Shown: in pieces, positions 17,331 to 26,442 of the stretch
Position numbering within the stretch: position 1 is the first letter of the stretch
Layout: the number at the start of each line of letters is the position of its first letter
NCBI RefSeq assembly: GCF_016907655.1
Contig: NZ_JAFBCL010000001.1
Coordinates: forward strand, 4,064,001-4,128,000
DNA: 64,000 nt
Source of the DNA: Saccharothrix algeriensis
Lineage (GTDB): Bacteria; Actinomycetota; Actinomycetes; Mycobacteriales; Pseudonocardiaceae
Direction of reading: 5' to 3'
Program-made: the position numbers and the translations under genes
The notes under the pieces: generated by a model
Told to the model about the DNA's origin: nothing
What the model saw: the letters and a program-made list of their open reading frames with translations, nothing else
Database searches by the model: none

Positions 17331-18622
17331 CAGCGGGTGGTGCTCTCCCCGATCACCGGTGGCGAGATGACCCCGCCGATGCCGTAGATGTCGTCGGTCT
17401 CCCGGAGGTAGTCGGCGCCGTCGTGCTCGGCGTCCTCCTCCTCGTCCGCCCGCTTGGCGCCCAGCCCGCCGAACGGGTCGAACGCCTGCTGCGGGGCGGG
17501 CGCGGCCACCGCGCGCTTGTGCACCGTGTCGCCGCCGCCCTGCTGCCCGGCGCCGAGCAGGCTGCCGGGCGCGCTCGGGTTGGCCGCCGCCGCGTGCTGC
17601 GCGCCGGCCGCCGCGAACGCGCCGAACTCCGCCGAGCTGGCCGTCGTCGTGCCGGGGCCGCGCGGCAGCAGCGGGTCGGCCGCGGCGCCCTGGTGCTGCT
17701 CGGCGGTCGTCGTGTCGGAGGTCTTGCGGCGGTCCTGCCCGCCCGCCCCGCCGCCGATCACGCCGCCCACGCCGTAGGCGGGCGGGTGGCCCGCGGTCGC
17801 GCCCGGCACGCCGGTGGCCGGCCTGGTCGCCGACCCCGGCTGGTCCGCGCCCACCGCGGTCGAGGGCGCGGTGGACCCGCCGGGCTGGAACGCGGGCCGC
17901 GGCTGCTGCCGCGCCGGCTGCGGTGACTGGTGCGCGGGCTGCTGCGGGTTCCAGCCGCCGCCGGCGCCCCGGCCGCCGCGACCGCGACCGCGCCCGCGGC
18001 CCCAGCCGTGCCCGCCGCGCGGGCCGCCGTGGAAGCCGGGCGGGCCGCCCACGCCGGTCGCCTCGTTGCGCACGACCTCCGTCGTGGTGATCACCAGCTG
18101 CGGTGGCTGGTGGAACTGGCCCAGGGTGCTGACGTTCGACGCCGTGGAGGACGCGTAGGTGCTCATCACCTCGCGGGCGCGCTGCTCGGCCGCGTTGTGC
18201 GCCTTCTCCTGCTTCTCGTAGTCGGTCTGGCCGCCCACCAGGTGCGTCAGGCCGGCTTCGAGCAGGCCGGGCTTCTCGGCCGTCACCGGGACCGGGGGCG
18301 GCATGTCCGCGCGGGCCTTGGCGATGTAGTCGGCCTGCAGCTCGGCGGACAGGCGCATGACCTCCGCGCCGCCGCGGGCGTCGTCCGCCCACGCGGCCAG
18401 CGGGTTCAGGCCCGAGCGGGCCTGGTCCGCCGCCGCTCCCTCCCAGCTCGCGCCGGACCGCAGCACGCCCGCGAGCAGCTCGGAGTTGATCTCGGCCAGC
18501 GCGGCCGAGACGCCCTCCCAGCGCTCCATCGAGGTGTGCGAGGCCCGCGGGCCGGGCCCGGAGTTGATCTGCGCGTAGAGCTCCTCGTGGCTGTACCCGC
18601 TCCAGCGGTGTCCATCGGGCAT
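17330..18622 (-). CDS. PPE-like ESX substrate with a Gly/Pro/Gln-rich tail
   Basis: The 430-residue protein starts MPDGHRWSGYSHEELYAQIN. The N-terminal 180 residues are helical with SWEGAAADQARSGLNPLAAW, a WxG-type turn like those of PPE/WXG100 substrates. After about residue 190 it becomes low complexity (a run of GRGRGRGGRG-type sequence, then Gln/Pro-rich), ending in an acidic tail with DDIYGIGGVISPP. It is probably secreted by an ESX system with EspG as chaperone and the upstream small helical protein as partner. The name PPE-like reflects fold and context; the classical Pro-Pro-Glu motif is not clear. Confidence 0.72.
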   Translation of the reverse strand: MPDGHRWSGYSHEELYAQINSGPGPRASHTSMERWEGVSAALAEINSELLAGVLRSGASWEGAAADQARSGLNPLAAWADDARGGAEVMRLSAELQADYIAKARADMPPPVPVTAEKPGLLEAGLTHLVGGQTDYEKQEKAHNAAEQRAREVMSTYASSTASNVSTLGQFHQPPQLVITTTEVVRNEATGVGGPPGFHGGPRGGHGWGRGRGRGRGGRGAGGGWNPQQPAHQSPQPARQQPRPAFQPGGSTAPSTAVGADQPGSATRPATGVPGATAGHPPAYGVGGVIGGGAGGQDRRKTSDTTTAEQHQGAAADPLLPRGPGTTTASSAEFGAFAAAGAQHAAAANPSAPGSLLGAGQQGGGDTVHKRAVAAPAPQQAFDPFGGLGAKRADEEEDAEHDGADYLRETDDIYGIGGVISPPVIGESTTR

Positions 18623-18648
18623 GAAGATTCCCCTTGCCTGCGGCGGGC

Positions 18649-19026
18649 TCAGCAGCCGCCTTGCTGCTCCATCAACCCGGTGTTGTCGTCCTCGATGGAC
18701 CGGTACTGCCGCTCGACCAGCGTCAGCGCGTCCATGGCTCCCTTGAGCTGCTGCTGGTAGTTCTGCAGCGCGGTCAGCGCCGAGTCGCCCGATTCGACCG
18801 ACCGGTCGTTGAACCGCTCGGCGGCGTCCGCGCTGACCGGGTCACCGGCCCAGGGGCGGACCCTGACCTCGGTGATGGCCTGCTCGATCTGCTGGTCCAG
18901 CTTCGTCAGCGCGCCTGCGAACGCGCTGCGGAGGCCGGGTATCGCTGCTGGGTCCACGCTCAGGGTGTGGGACACCGGTGGCGTGCCACCCGTGTCCGCA
19001 CCACGACCGTGGTCTTCCGACGGCAT
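18649..19026 (-). CDS. Small ESX-like helical protein
   Basis: This 125-residue protein starts MPSEDHGRGADTGG at ATG 19026, behind GGGGAGG. Residues 35-115 form two helical stretches (ALTKLDQQIEQAITEVRV, then LQNYQQQLKGAMDALTLVERQYRSIEDDN) separated by a turn with RPWAGDPVSADAAERFND. This helical-hairpin layout is like WXG100/PE partners of ESX substrates. It is the first gene of the Esx-PPE-EspG operon and ends in QQGGC. A heterodimer with the PPE-like protein is inferred. Confidence 0.68.
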   Translation of the reverse strand: MPSEDHGRGADTGGTPPVSHTLSVDPAAIPGLRSAFAGALTKLDQQIEQAITEVRVRPWAGDPVSADAAERFNDRSVESGDSALTALQNYQQQLKGAMDALTLVERQYRSIEDDNTGLMEQQGGC

Positions 19027-19148
19027 GGAGGACCTCCCCGTCTTCCTTGGCCAATGGCCGGTTCCACCGGTGGGTTCCGTCAGCGAGGTCACTTTAACCA
19101 CACGGTCCGACAGCGGGGAGTGGTTGGTGCCCACTTCCCCCGCGCGGG

Positions 19149-19733
19149 TCAGCCCCGTTGCAGCAAACCGGTCACGGCCGCTTCTGCCGCGCGTTGCGCG
19201 CCTTGGCACAGGACGTCCTGCGCCACCTTGGTCCGGTTGCCGCCGTCGCGGAACATCACGTCCAGGAACTGACCTTCCGACAAGTCCACTTCGACATTGC
19301 ACACGTCGTCCAGGCCGGGCGTGCGCACGGTCAGCGCGGGGAATCCCGCCACCGCCGTGAGCCGCGCGTCGACCTGGGCGTTCTCCGACAGCCACACGCC
19401 GATCCCCTCCACGGTGACCAGCGCGAACCGCACCACGTTGCCGCTGGTGTTGCTGCGCATGGTGCACGCCTTCGCGTTGCCGAAGCCCCGCTCCACGTAG
19501 GCGCTGGGCGGGTTGTCCAGGCTCAGCAGGACCCGCTGGTCCGCCGACAGCACCCCGCACGGGTCCACCGAGTCCAGCGGGACCTCCCTGGGCCGCGGCG
19601 GGAGCGACAGCGTCGTGGTCGCGGTCGCGGCGAGCGGTTCGTCGACCCGGCCGTCGGCTTTGTGCTGCGGTGGGGGCGTGCACGCCACGAGCGCCGCCGC
19701 GGTGAGCGCGACGATCATGTGAGCTGCCCTCAT
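19149..19733 (-). CDS. DUF3558-type lipoprotein
   Basis: The protein (194 residues from ATG 19733; GTG 19739 is an alternative) has a lipoprotein signal with lipobox ALVAC near residue 18. A Thr/Pro-rich linker is followed by PCGVLSADQRVLLSLD, the signature of the DUF3558 family common beside ESX genes in Pseudonocardiaceae. Conserved Cys residues (PCG, KACTM, DVCN, VLCQ) suggest disulfides outside the cell. GGTAGG just upstream favours ATG 19733. Role unknown; an envelope function linked to the neighbouring ESX genes is plausible. Confidence 0.8.
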   Translation of the reverse strand: MRAAHMIVALTAAALVACTPPPQHKADGRVDEPLAATATTTLSLPPRPREVPLDSVDPCGVLSADQRVLLSLDNPPSAYVERGFGNAKACTMRSNTSGNVVRFALVTVEGIGVWLSENAQVDARLTAVAGFPALTVRTPGLDDVCNVEVDLSEGQFLDVMFRDGGNRTKVAQDVLCQGAQRAAEAAVTGLLQRG

Positions 19734-19739
19734 GAGCAC

Positions 19740-20180
19740 CTACCGTAGCCGTGTCCACACGCCCGGTGAACCGTCGGAGCGGAAACCGCATTTCTGCGCG
19801 ACCCGCTCGCCCGCCGCGCCGGCGATTTCGGCGGTGATGCTGCCGAGGTCGAGGAAACCGAACCCGAAACCGGTCACCGCCTGCACCGCTTGCGTCGCTA
19901 TTCCTTTTCCGCGCCGCGCCGGCGTGATCCAGCAGAACAGCTCGCCGGTGGTCGACACCGCGATCTCGCCGACCGCGGCGTTCGACAACTGTTCACACAC
20001 CGCCCACGAGCAGGTCTCGTCCTCTTCCCACTGCCGTCGCCGCTCGGCGATGTGCGCGGCGGCGGCGCCCGGCGCGGCGAACCGGCCGCCGCCGACCAGG
20101 GCGGCCCGGTCGTCCACCCGGTCGTCCGACCGCAGTTGCCGCAGGTAGAACTCGCCCGCGTTGATGTCGACCGGCTCCAT
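19740..20180 (-). CDS. GNAT-family N-acetyltransferase
   Basis: The 146-residue protein starts MEPVDINAGEFYLRQLRSDD. GELFCWITPARRGKGIATQAVQAVTGFGF contains the acetyl-CoA pyrophosphate loop (RRGKGIA) typical of GNAT enzymes of the RimJ/RimL type. The ending EIAGAAGERVAQKCGFRSDG matches the family's last strand and helix. It would transfer an acetyl group to an amine or protein N-terminus. The substrate is unknown. It lies 6 bp upstream of the lipoprotein gene and may be cotranscribed with it. Confidence 0.82.
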   Translation of the reverse strand: MEPVDINAGEFYLRQLRSDDRVDDRAALVGGGRFAAPGAAAAHIAERRRQWEEDETCSWAVCEQLSNAAVGEIAVSTTGELFCWITPARRGKGIATQAVQAVTGFGFGFLDLGSITAEIAGAAGERVAQKCGFRSDGSPGVWTRLR

Positions 20181-20361
20181 GGCCGGCGAGACTAGCCGGT
20201 CACCGGCCGGGACCACAGGAGCCGAACGCCGCACCGGGCCCGGCCGCCGCGGGCCGCGCCGGTCCCGCGGAGGCGGCCTGACCTGGCCCGGGACGCGCAC
20301 CGGGCAGGGGCGGCGCGGGCCTCGGTGGTGGGAATGAGTTAACTCGGCCGGGTGAAACCGG

Positions 20362-20607
20362 TCAGTCGGTCACGAAGCCGTCGCGGGGTTCGGCCAGCGC
20401 CTCCAGCTCGGCGCGGCGGGCGCGGGCGGGGCCGCCGCCGGGCGCGGTGGTCACCTCGACCACCCAGTCGGCGTCCTCGGCGTCGTCCTCGCCGGCCAGC
20501 AGGTCCCGGTGCACGAGGCACGGCGCCCAGCCGGCGGCGCGCAGGTCGCGCGCCAGCTGCTCGGCCTCGTCCCGGTCGTGCAGGACCAGGAGCAGGAAGT
20601 CAGCCAC
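20362..20607 (-). CDS. Small conserved-looking hypothetical protein
   Basis: This 81-residue protein begins MADFLLLVLHDRDEAEQLARDL at an ATG inside the end of the HAD gene (8-base overlap). The first half has a beta-alpha-beta pattern (FLLLVLHD, DLRAAGWAPCLVHRDLL), and the second half is VVEVTTAP followed by an acidic helix. It resembles small ferredoxin-like or ACT-like folds, but I do not recognise a family. The overlap implies coupled expression with the HAD hydrolase. Confidence 0.6.
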   Translation of the reverse strand: MADFLLLVLHDRDEAEQLARDLRAAGWAPCLVHRDLLAGEDDAEDADWVVEVTTAPGGGPARARRAELEALAEPRDGFVTD

Positions 20608-21193
20608 CGAGCAGGCCCCGCTCGCGCAGGGCGGCGCGCAGCGCCGCCACGTCCGGCACGTGCACGCCGTCGATGCCCGCCGCCACGGCCCCGGCGGCGT
20701 TCTCGGCCTTGTCGTCGCAGAACACGGTCTCCTCGGCGGTCGCGCCGAGCTGGCCCAGCGCGCGCCGGAACGCGCTCGTGGTCGGCTTGACCGCCCCGAT
20801 CAGCGCGGACGTGACGACGTCGTCCACCTCCCGGTCGAGCCCGAGCGCCCGCAGGTCCTCCGGCAGCCGGGTGGTGGCGTTGCTGAACAGCGCGACCCGG
20901 TGCCGCCGCCGGACCCGGCGCACCAGCTCCAGCGCCTCGGGCACGACCTCGCCCAGGCGGCTCCACGCGGCCATCGCGTCGCGCGCCACCTCCGGCCCCA
21001 CGTCGTCGGCGAGCCGGTCGCGCACGGCGGTCCGCCACTCCTCGTCGGTGACCTCGCCGACCAGGGCCGGCCCGGCCAGCGAGAACGCCAGCGACGACAG
21101 CGTCCCGTGCGGCAGCCCGAAGTCGTCCTCGATGGCGTGGTCCGGGCCGAACGCGCGCAGCACGCCGTCCAGGTCGAGCAGCAGCAGCGTCAC
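20600..21193 (-). CDS. HAD-family hydrolase
   Basis: The 197-residue protein starts at GTG 21193, overlapping the upstream DUF1707 stop (GTGA). HAD motif I is LLLDLDGVLRAF, motif II lies in VALFSNATT, Lys is in IGAVKPTTSAFRRAL, and motif IV is VFCDDKAENAAGA. A helical cap lies between motifs I and II, making it a subfamily I phosphatase-like enzyme. The second Asp of motif I is replaced by Gly-Val-Leu (DLDGVLR), as in many haloacid dehalogenase-like phosphatases. Substrate unknown. Confidence 0.85.
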   Translation of the reverse strand: MTLLLLDLDGVLRAFGPDHAIEDDFGLPHGTLSSLAFSLAGPALVGEVTDEEWRTAVRDRLADDVGPEVARDAMAAWSRLGEVVPEALELVRRVRRRHRVALFSNATTRLPEDLRALGLDREVDDVVTSALIGAVKPTTSAFRRALGQLGATAEETVFCDDKAENAAGAVAAGIDGVHVPDVAALRAALRERGLLGG

Positions 21194-21582
21194 CGCCGGT
21201 TCCCCAGCCGACCGACCAGCAGCGCCACCGCCGGGACGAGCAGGAAGATCAGCGGCGTCTTCACCGCCACGAAGAACAGCACCACGCACAGGACGCCGAC
21301 CGCGGGCACGAGGCCGGCGGCCAGCCGCGGGTCGAGCCGGGGCCGGGCCGCCGGACCGGCCGCCGGCGACGGCAGCGGCACGACCTGCGCGAACCGGGGG
21401 TGCGGCGCGGGCAGGTCGGCGAACAGCGCCAGCAGCTCGCCGCGGGTCCGCGCGGTGGCCACGCGCGCCGAGCGGTCGCCGTACTCGTCGACGTCCAGCC
21501 GGCCCTCGCCCAGGTGCTCGCCGAGCAGCCGGAGCGCCTGCTCGCGCTCCGCGTCACCCACCCGGATGTCCCGCTCGCCCAC
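21190..21582 (-). CDS. DUF1707 domain membrane protein
   Basis: The 130-residue protein opens with IRVGDAEREQALRLLGEHLGEGRLDVDEYGDR, the DUF1707 (SHOCT-like) signature found at the N-terminus of many actinobacterial proteins. A Pro-rich linker leads to two hydrophobic segments near the C-terminus (about 90-107 and 110-124), giving a small anchored protein with a cytoplasmic N-terminal domain. It lies 10 bp after the accA3 stop codon and may be read from the same transcript. Function unknown. Confidence 0.85.
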   Translation of the reverse strand: MGERDIRVGDAEREQALRLLGEHLGEGRLDVDEYGDRSARVATARTRGELLALFADLPAPHPRFAQVVPLPSPAAGPAARPRLDPRLAAGLVPAVGVLCVVLFFVAVKTPLIFLLVPAVALLVGRLGNRR

Positions 21583-21592
21583 GTCGGTGAGC

Positions 21593-23356
21593 TTATTCCT
21601 CGATCTCGCACAGCACGGCGCCCTGGGTGACCGCCGTGCCGGGCTCGGCCGCCAGGCCCTTCACGGTGCCCGCCTTGTGCGCGGTCACCGGGTTCTCCAT
21701 CTTCATGGCCTCCAGCACGACGACCAGCTCGCCCGCCTCGACCCGCTGCCCGTCGGTCACCGCGACCTTCACGACGGTGCCCTGCATCGGGGCGGTCACC
21801 GCGTCGCCGGACACCGGCGCGCCGCCCCTGCCGCCGGCGCGCCGGCGCGGCCTGGCCCGCGCCGCGCCGCCCGCGGGCGCCGCGCCCGCCGCCAGGTCGC
21901 CGGGCAGCGAGACCTCCAGCCGCCGGCCGCCGACCTCGACCACCACGGTCCGGCGCGGCTCGTCCGCCGCGGCCTGCGCGCCGCCGGTGAACGGCGCGAT
22001 GGTGTTGTCGAACTCGGTCTCGATCCACCGGGTGTGCACGTCGAAGCCCTCGTCCGTGCCGACGAACGCCGGGTCGCGCACGACGCGCCGGTGGAACGGC
22101 AGCACGGTCGCCATGCCCTCGACGACCATCTCGTCCAGCGCCCGCCGCGCCCGCTCCAGGGCCTGCGCCCGGTCCTCGCCGGTCACGACCAGCTTGGCCA
22201 GCAGCGAGTCGAACTGGCCGCCGACGACCGTGCCGCTCTCCACGCCCGCGTCCACCCGGACGCCGGGGCCCGCCGGCGCGACGAACGCCGTGACGGCGCC
22301 GGGCGCGGGCAGGAAGTCGCGGCCGGCGTCCTCGCCGTTGATCCGGAACTCGATCGAGTGCCCGCGCGGGGCGGGGTCCGCGGTGAACCGCAGCGGCTCG
22401 CCGGCCGCGATGCGGAACTGCTCGCGCACCAGGTCGACGCCCGAGGTCTCCTCGCTGACCGGGTGCTCGACCTGGAGCCGGGTGTTGACCTCCAGGAACG
22501 AGATGGCGCCGTCCGGCGCGACCAGGTACTCCACGGTGCCCGCGCCGTGGTAGCCGGCCTCCTTGCAGATGGCGCGCGCGGAGGTGTGGATGGCCTCGCG
22601 CTGCGCGTCGGTGAGGAACGGCGCGGGCGCCTCCTCCACCAGCTTCTGGTGCCGCCGCTGGAGCGAGCAGTCGCGGGTGCCGACGACCACCACGTTGCCG
22701 TGCTGGTCGGCCAGCACCTGGGCCTCGACGTGCCGGGGCTTGTCCAGGTAGCGCTCCACGAAGCACTCGCCGCGCCCGAACGCCGCCACGGCCTCGCGCA
22801 CCGCGCTGTCGAACAGCTCGGGGATCTCCTCCAGCGCGCGGGCCACCTTCAGCCCGCGCCCGCCGCCGCCGAAGGCCGCCTTGATCGCCACCGGCAGGCC
22901 GTGCTCGCGGGCGAACGCCACGACCTCGTCCGGACCGGACACGGGGTCCTTGGTTCCCGGCACCAGGGGCGCGCCGGCGCGCATCGCGATGTGCCGCGCG
23001 GTCACCTTGTCGCCCAGGTCCCGGATGGCCTGCGGGGTCGGCCCGATCCAGGTCAGGCCCGCGTCCAGGACGGCCTGCGCGAAGTCGGCGTTCTCGGACA
23101 GGAACCCGTAGCCGGGGTGCACCGAGTCGGCGCCCGAGCGCTTGGCCACGTCGAGCAGCCGGTCCACCGAGAGGTAGCTCTCGCCGGGCGTGTCGCCGCC
23201 CAGGGCGAACGCCTCGTCGGCCAGCCGGGCGAACGGGGCGTCGCGGTCGGAATCGGCGTAGACGGCGACGCTGGCCAGGCCGGCGTCCTTGCAGGCGCGG
23301 ATGACGCGGACGGCGATCTCACCGCGGTTGGCGACGAGGACCTTGCGCAGCGACAC
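21593..23356 (-). CDS. accA3: Acyl-CoA carboxylase alpha subunit (biotin carboxylase plus BCCP)
   Basis: The 587-residue protein fuses a biotin carboxylase (start [24 protein letters not shown]-grasp loop [26 protein letters not shown]) to a C-terminal biotin carrier domain. The carrier motif EAMKMEN has its biotinylated Lys at position 552. It carboxylates biotin with bicarbonate and ATP, then supplies carboxyl groups to beta subunits such as AccD5. An Ala/Arg/Gly-rich linker (about 485-510) joins the domains. The symbol follows M. tuberculosis accA3, which lies in the same neighbourhood as maf, accE5, accD5 and birA. Confidence 0.94.
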   Translation of the reverse strand: MSLRKVLVANRGEIAVRVIRACKDAGLASVAVYADSDRDAPFARLADEAFALGGDTPGESYLSVDRLLDVAKRSGADSVHPGYGFLSENADFAQAVLDAGLTWIGPTPQAIRDLGDKVTARHIAMRAGAPLVPGTKDPVSGPDEVVAFAREHGLPVAIKAAFGGGGRGLKVARALEEIPELFDSAVREAVAAFGRGECFVERYLDKPRHVEAQVLADQHGNVVVVGTRDCSLQRRHQKLVEEAPAPFLTDAQREAIHTSARAICKEAGYHGAGTVEYLVAPDGAISFLEVNTRLQVEHPVSEETSGVDLVREQFRIAAGEPLRFTADPAPRGHSIEFRINGEDAGRDFLPAPGAVTAFVAPAGPGVRVDAGVESGTVVGGQFDSLLAKLVVTGEDRAQALERARRALDEMVVEGMATVLPFHRRVVRDPAFVGTDEGFDVHTRWIETEFDNTIAPFTGGAQAAADEPRRTVVVEVGGRRLEVSLPGDLAAGAAPAGGAARARPRRRAGGRGGAPVSGDAVTAPMQGTVVKVAVTDGQRVEAGELVVVLEAMKMENPVTAHKAGTVKGLAAEPGTAVTQGAVLCEIEE

Positions 23357-23475
23357 GACGTCCTACCTCCTGGTAACGCTGGTCGACGGCTGTGGCGATG
23401 GACGGGGAGTTTAGTGACCCGCCGGTATCCCGTGGCCGAGAGACAGCTCACGTGCGAGTGGGACAATCGGCGACC

Positions 23476-24147
23476 GTGACCCGTCCGCCCGTGTCAGTGC
23501 TGCTCACCGCGTGCGCGGCCGTCGCCACCACCGTGGCGGGCATGGCCTTCGCCTGGTCCCTGCGGGTCCCCGCGCCCGCCGCGCGGGGCGTCGAGCCGCC
23601 GCCGGACGAGCTGCGCTGCGGCCCCGCCGCGTGCCGGCCGGTGGTGCAGCGGGAGGTGGGGCGCGACGCGGTGGAGCTGCTGGTCGGCCAGGGCTCGGGC
23701 CGCATCCGGACCAACGGGGAGTCCGGGCGCTACATCTTCGAGCTGACCATCGCCGAGTCCGGCGCCGCGATCACGGACCGGTCGCTGGAGTGCGCGGACG
23801 CCGAGGTGGCGGTGTGCCTGGCGCGCGGGTCGGTGGGCACCGAGGTCTGGGGTGAGGTGCTGGTGCGCCGGGCGGGCGCGTGGTCGCGGGCGCAGCTGCC
23901 CTACGTGGCCGGCGGTGGGTACCTGGGGCTGCACGACGTCAACGCCGACGGGGTGGCCGACGTGGTGGCCGCGCAGCAGGCGTGCGCGTCGGGGGTGACC
24001 TGCTCGCGCCGGTTCGCGCAGGTGTTCTCGCTGGTGGGCGCGAAGACCGAGCTGGGCTGCACGACCGTGGTGGCCGAGCAGGACCTGCTGCCCGGCTGGC
24101 CGCGGGTGGCCCCGGCGCCCGCGCAGCTGCACCCCTGCGGCTCCTGA
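23476..24147 (+). CDS. Membrane-anchored secreted hypothetical protein
   Basis: The 223-residue protein from GTG 23476 has an N-terminal hydrophobic segment (about residues 8-30) with one TM helix or uncleaved signal. It is followed by a Cys-containing extracellular domain (CGPAACRP, SLECADAEVAVCLA, QQACASGVTCSRRF, LGCTTV). LHDVNADGVADVV resembles a single FG-GAP/VCBS-like calcium loop. The even spread of Cys suggests disulfides outside the cell. It is divergent from accA3. I cannot assign a function. Confidence 0.72.
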   Translation: MTRPPVSVLLTACAAVATTVAGMAFAWSLRVPAPAARGVEPPPDELRCGPAACRPVVQREVGRDAVELLVGQGSGRIRTNGESGRYIFELTIAESGAAITDRSLECADAEVAVCLARGSVGTEVWGEVLVRRAGAWSRAQLPYVAGGGYLGLHDVNADGVADVVAAQQACASGVTCSRRFAQVFSLVGAKTELGCTTVVAEQDLLPGWPRVAPAPAQLHPCGS

Positions 24148-24178
24148 GGGCGGCTCCTGGGGGCGGCCCCCGCGGACG

Positions 24179-24218
24179 ACCGGGCCGCCGGGTCCCGGGT
24201 GGGACTCGGCGGCCCGGT
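24179..24218. terminator. Hairpin between the convergent 23476-24147 and DAACS genes
   Basis: ACCGGGCCGCCG (24179-24190) and CGGCGGCCCGGT (24207-24218) form a perfect 12-bp stem with a 16-base loop. It lies between two convergent stop codons and could serve both strands. Confidence 0.5.
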
Positions 24219-24240
24219 GCGGCGTTCCGGGGTGGGGCGG

Positions 24241-25560
24241 TTACGCGGGCACGGCCTCGCGCGGCGCGTCCGGCAGCGGCGGAGCGGCGGGGGCGTCGAG
24301 CACCTCGTCGTCCAGCAGGCCCTCCGAGCGGGCGACCAGCACCGGGACGGTGATCTGCCCGGCCACGTTGGTGGCGGTGCGGACCATGTCCAGGATCGGG
24401 TCGATCGCGTAGACCACGGCGACACCGGTCGCGATGACCTCCGGCGGCAGGCCCACCGCGCCCAGGGTCAGGGTCAGCATGGTGAACCAGCCGGTCGTGC
24501 CGGCCGTCGCCAGCGCGCCGAACACGGCCACCGCGACGATCGCGACGTACTGCCACACCCCGAGCTGGATGCCGAACAGGTTCGCGATGAACACCGTGGC
24601 GATCGCCGGGTACACGGCCGCGCAGCCGTCCATCTTCGTGGTGGTGCCCAGCGGCACGGCGAAGGACGCGTAGTCGTTGTCGACGCCCAGGTCGGCGACG
24701 GCCTGCCGGCTCAGCGGCAGCGTCGCGCCGGACGAGCGGGACACGAACGCGAACTGGATGGCCGTCCACGCCTTGCCGAAGAACTTCACCGGGCTGATCC
24801 GGCCGACGAACCGCAGCAGCACCGGGTAGACCACGAACAGCACCAGCAGCGTGCCGCCGTAGACGGCGGCGATCAGGCTGAACAGCGGGCGGACGAACGA
24901 GTTGCCGTAGGTGGCGAACGCGGTGCCGATCAGGCCGAACACGCCCAGCGGCGCGAGCAGGACGATCCAGCCGACGACCTTCTGGACCAGGTCGAACGCC
25001 GAGCGGGTGAAGTCGACGAACGGCGCGGCCCGCTCGCCGAGCGCGTAGGCGGCGAACCCGACCAGGATCGCGATGAACACGACCTGGAGCAGGTTGCCCT
25101 CGGTGAAGGCGGAGAAGGGGTTGGTCGGCACCAGGGTGTCCAGCAGGGTGCTCCACGAGCCGCCGTCCCGGGAGGCCAGCCGCTTGAGCGCGGCCTCCGT
25201 CGGCGCCACCTCGACGCCCGCGCCGGGCTTGAAGACCACCGCGATGGCCAGGCCGATGAGCACGGCGATCAGCGACGTGACGGCGAACCACAGCAGCGTC
25301 TTGCCGCCCAGCCGCGCGGCCCGGTTGCCGCCCAGCCGGCGCAGGCTGGTGATGCCGACGACGATCGCCGTGAACACCAGCGGGATGACGGTGAACTGCA
25401 GGAGGCCGGTGAAGACGTCGCCGGTCTTCTCCAGGGTGGTGGTCAGCCAGGAGACCTCGGCGGCCTTGGCCAGGTAGCCGGCGAGCGCGCCCAGCACGAG
25501 GGCGGCGAGCACGGTGACGCCGAAGACCTTCGGCTTGGTGTAGGTGCGGATGAACGACAT
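24241..25560 (-). CDS. Dicarboxylate/amino acid:cation symporter (DAACS family)
   Basis: This 439-residue transporter has multiple hydrophobic helices and DAACS family marks. These include FTVIPLVFTAIVVGI, a Ser-rich hairpin SRSSGATLPLS, TKMDGCAAVYPAIATVF (equivalent to the NMDGT-type ion motif) and MVRTATNVAGQ near the end. It would import dicarboxylates, glutamate or similar substrates using Na+ or H+ gradients. The substrate cannot be fixed from sequence. The C-terminal 35 residues are acidic and Ala/Pro-rich. It appears to stand alone, with convergent or divergent neighbours. Confidence 0.9.
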   Translation of the reverse strand: MSFIRTYTKPKVFGVTVLAALVLGALAGYLAKAAEVSWLTTTLEKTGDVFTGLLQFTVIPLVFTAIVVGITSLRRLGGNRAARLGGKTLLWFAVTSLIAVLIGLAIAVVFKPGAGVEVAPTEAALKRLASRDGGSWSTLLDTLVPTNPFSAFTEGNLLQVVFIAILVGFAAYALGERAAPFVDFTRSAFDLVQKVVGWIVLLAPLGVFGLIGTAFATYGNSFVRPLFSLIAAVYGGTLLVLFVVYPVLLRFVGRISPVKFFGKAWTAIQFAFVSRSSGATLPLSRQAVADLGVDNDYASFAVPLGTTTKMDGCAAVYPAIATVFIANLFGIQLGVWQYVAIVAVAVFGALATAGTTGWFTMLTLTLGAVGLPPEVIATGVAVVYAIDPILDMVRTATNVAGQITVPVLVARSEGLLDDEVLDAPAAPPLPDAPREAVPA

Positions 25561-25733
25561 GTCGGCTCCGGGGTGTGCGCGGACGTGACGGGGACGGCGG
25601 TCAGCCGTGACAGCCCGTGTTCGTCCTGCGCCCGAAGTCGATGTGACGGCGGCGCGTCAGCAATTCGCTCATCGGCTCCCCCAACGCGGTGGTCCCGGGG
25701 GAGCTTCCCCGAACAGGGGAAATGTGACAACGG

Positions 25734-26339
25734 CTACCAGATGTCGGACACCGCGACGCCGATCCCGCGCAGCAGGCGGCGGGTCAGCGGCAGGCTGATG
25801 CCGATCACGCTGGACGGGTCGCCGTCGATCCCCTCGACGAACCAGCCGCCCAGGCCGTCCAGGGTGAAGGCGCCGGCGACGTTCAGCGGCTCGCCGGTGG
25901 CCAGGTACGCCTCCAGCTCCGCCCCGGTGGGCGTGCCGAACCGCACGGTCGTGGCCTCGTGGTCCACCGCCCGGTCGACCACCCGGCCGGCCGCGACCCG
26001 CAGCACGGCGTGCCCGGTCAGCAGCGTGCCGGTGGTGCCGGCGATCCGGCCCCACCGCTCGCGGGCGACCTCGACGGTCCCCGGCTTGCCCTCCACCCGC
26101 CCGTCGGCGGTGAGCAGCATCGAGTCGCACCCGACCACGACGGCGTCCCGCTCGTCCGCCGCGACGGCCTCCGCCTTGGCCACGGCCAGCGCGGTGACCA
26201 GCTCGGCGGGGCCCGGGTCGGCCAGCGCGGCGGCCACGGCGTCCTCGTCCACGCCGGACACCCGGACGTGGGGCTCGACACCGGCGTTGCGCAGGACGGT
26301 CAGCCGGGCGGGGGACGCGGAGGCAAGCACGAATCGCAC
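25734..26339 (-). CDS. maf: Maf-family nucleotide pyrophosphatase
   Basis: The 201-residue protein begins MRFVLASASPARLTVLRNAG, the SxSPRR-type Maf signature. VVVGCDSML carries the catalytic Asp region, and EGKPGT and DGLGGWFVEGIDGDPSSVIGI match the rest of the fold. Maf proteins hydrolyse non-canonical or excess nucleoside triphosphates to monophosphates. The gene lies between acyl-CoA carboxylase genes, as in mycobacteria. The 173 bp between it and the DAACS gene contain a GGGGA-GC-TTCCCC-like hairpin but no gene. Confidence 0.93.
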   Translation of the reverse strand: MRFVLASASPARLTVLRNAGVEPHVRVSGVDEDAVAAALADPGPAELVTALAVAKAEAVAADERDAVVVGCDSMLLTADGRVEGKPGTVEVARERWGRIAGTTGTLLTGHAVLRVAAGRVVDRAVDHEATTVRFGTPTGAELEAYLATGEPLNVAGAFTLDGLGGWFVEGIDGDPSSVIGISLPLTRRLLRGIGVAVSDIW

Positions 26340-26442
26340 GGCGGCACCCTAGCCCGCGACCGGCGCGCGGCTACCGCGCGGAGTGCCGCAGCGGCCCGGA
26401 ACGCCTGGTCAGGGGTGTCGGGCGGGGTGCGTAGAACTACCG

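Noticed and set aside
26383-26442. Earlier start for the small membrane protein at 26383
   Set aside because: It adds a Cys/Gly/Pro-rich segment with no role and no ribosome-binding signal. The start at 26443 gives a normal single-pass layout.
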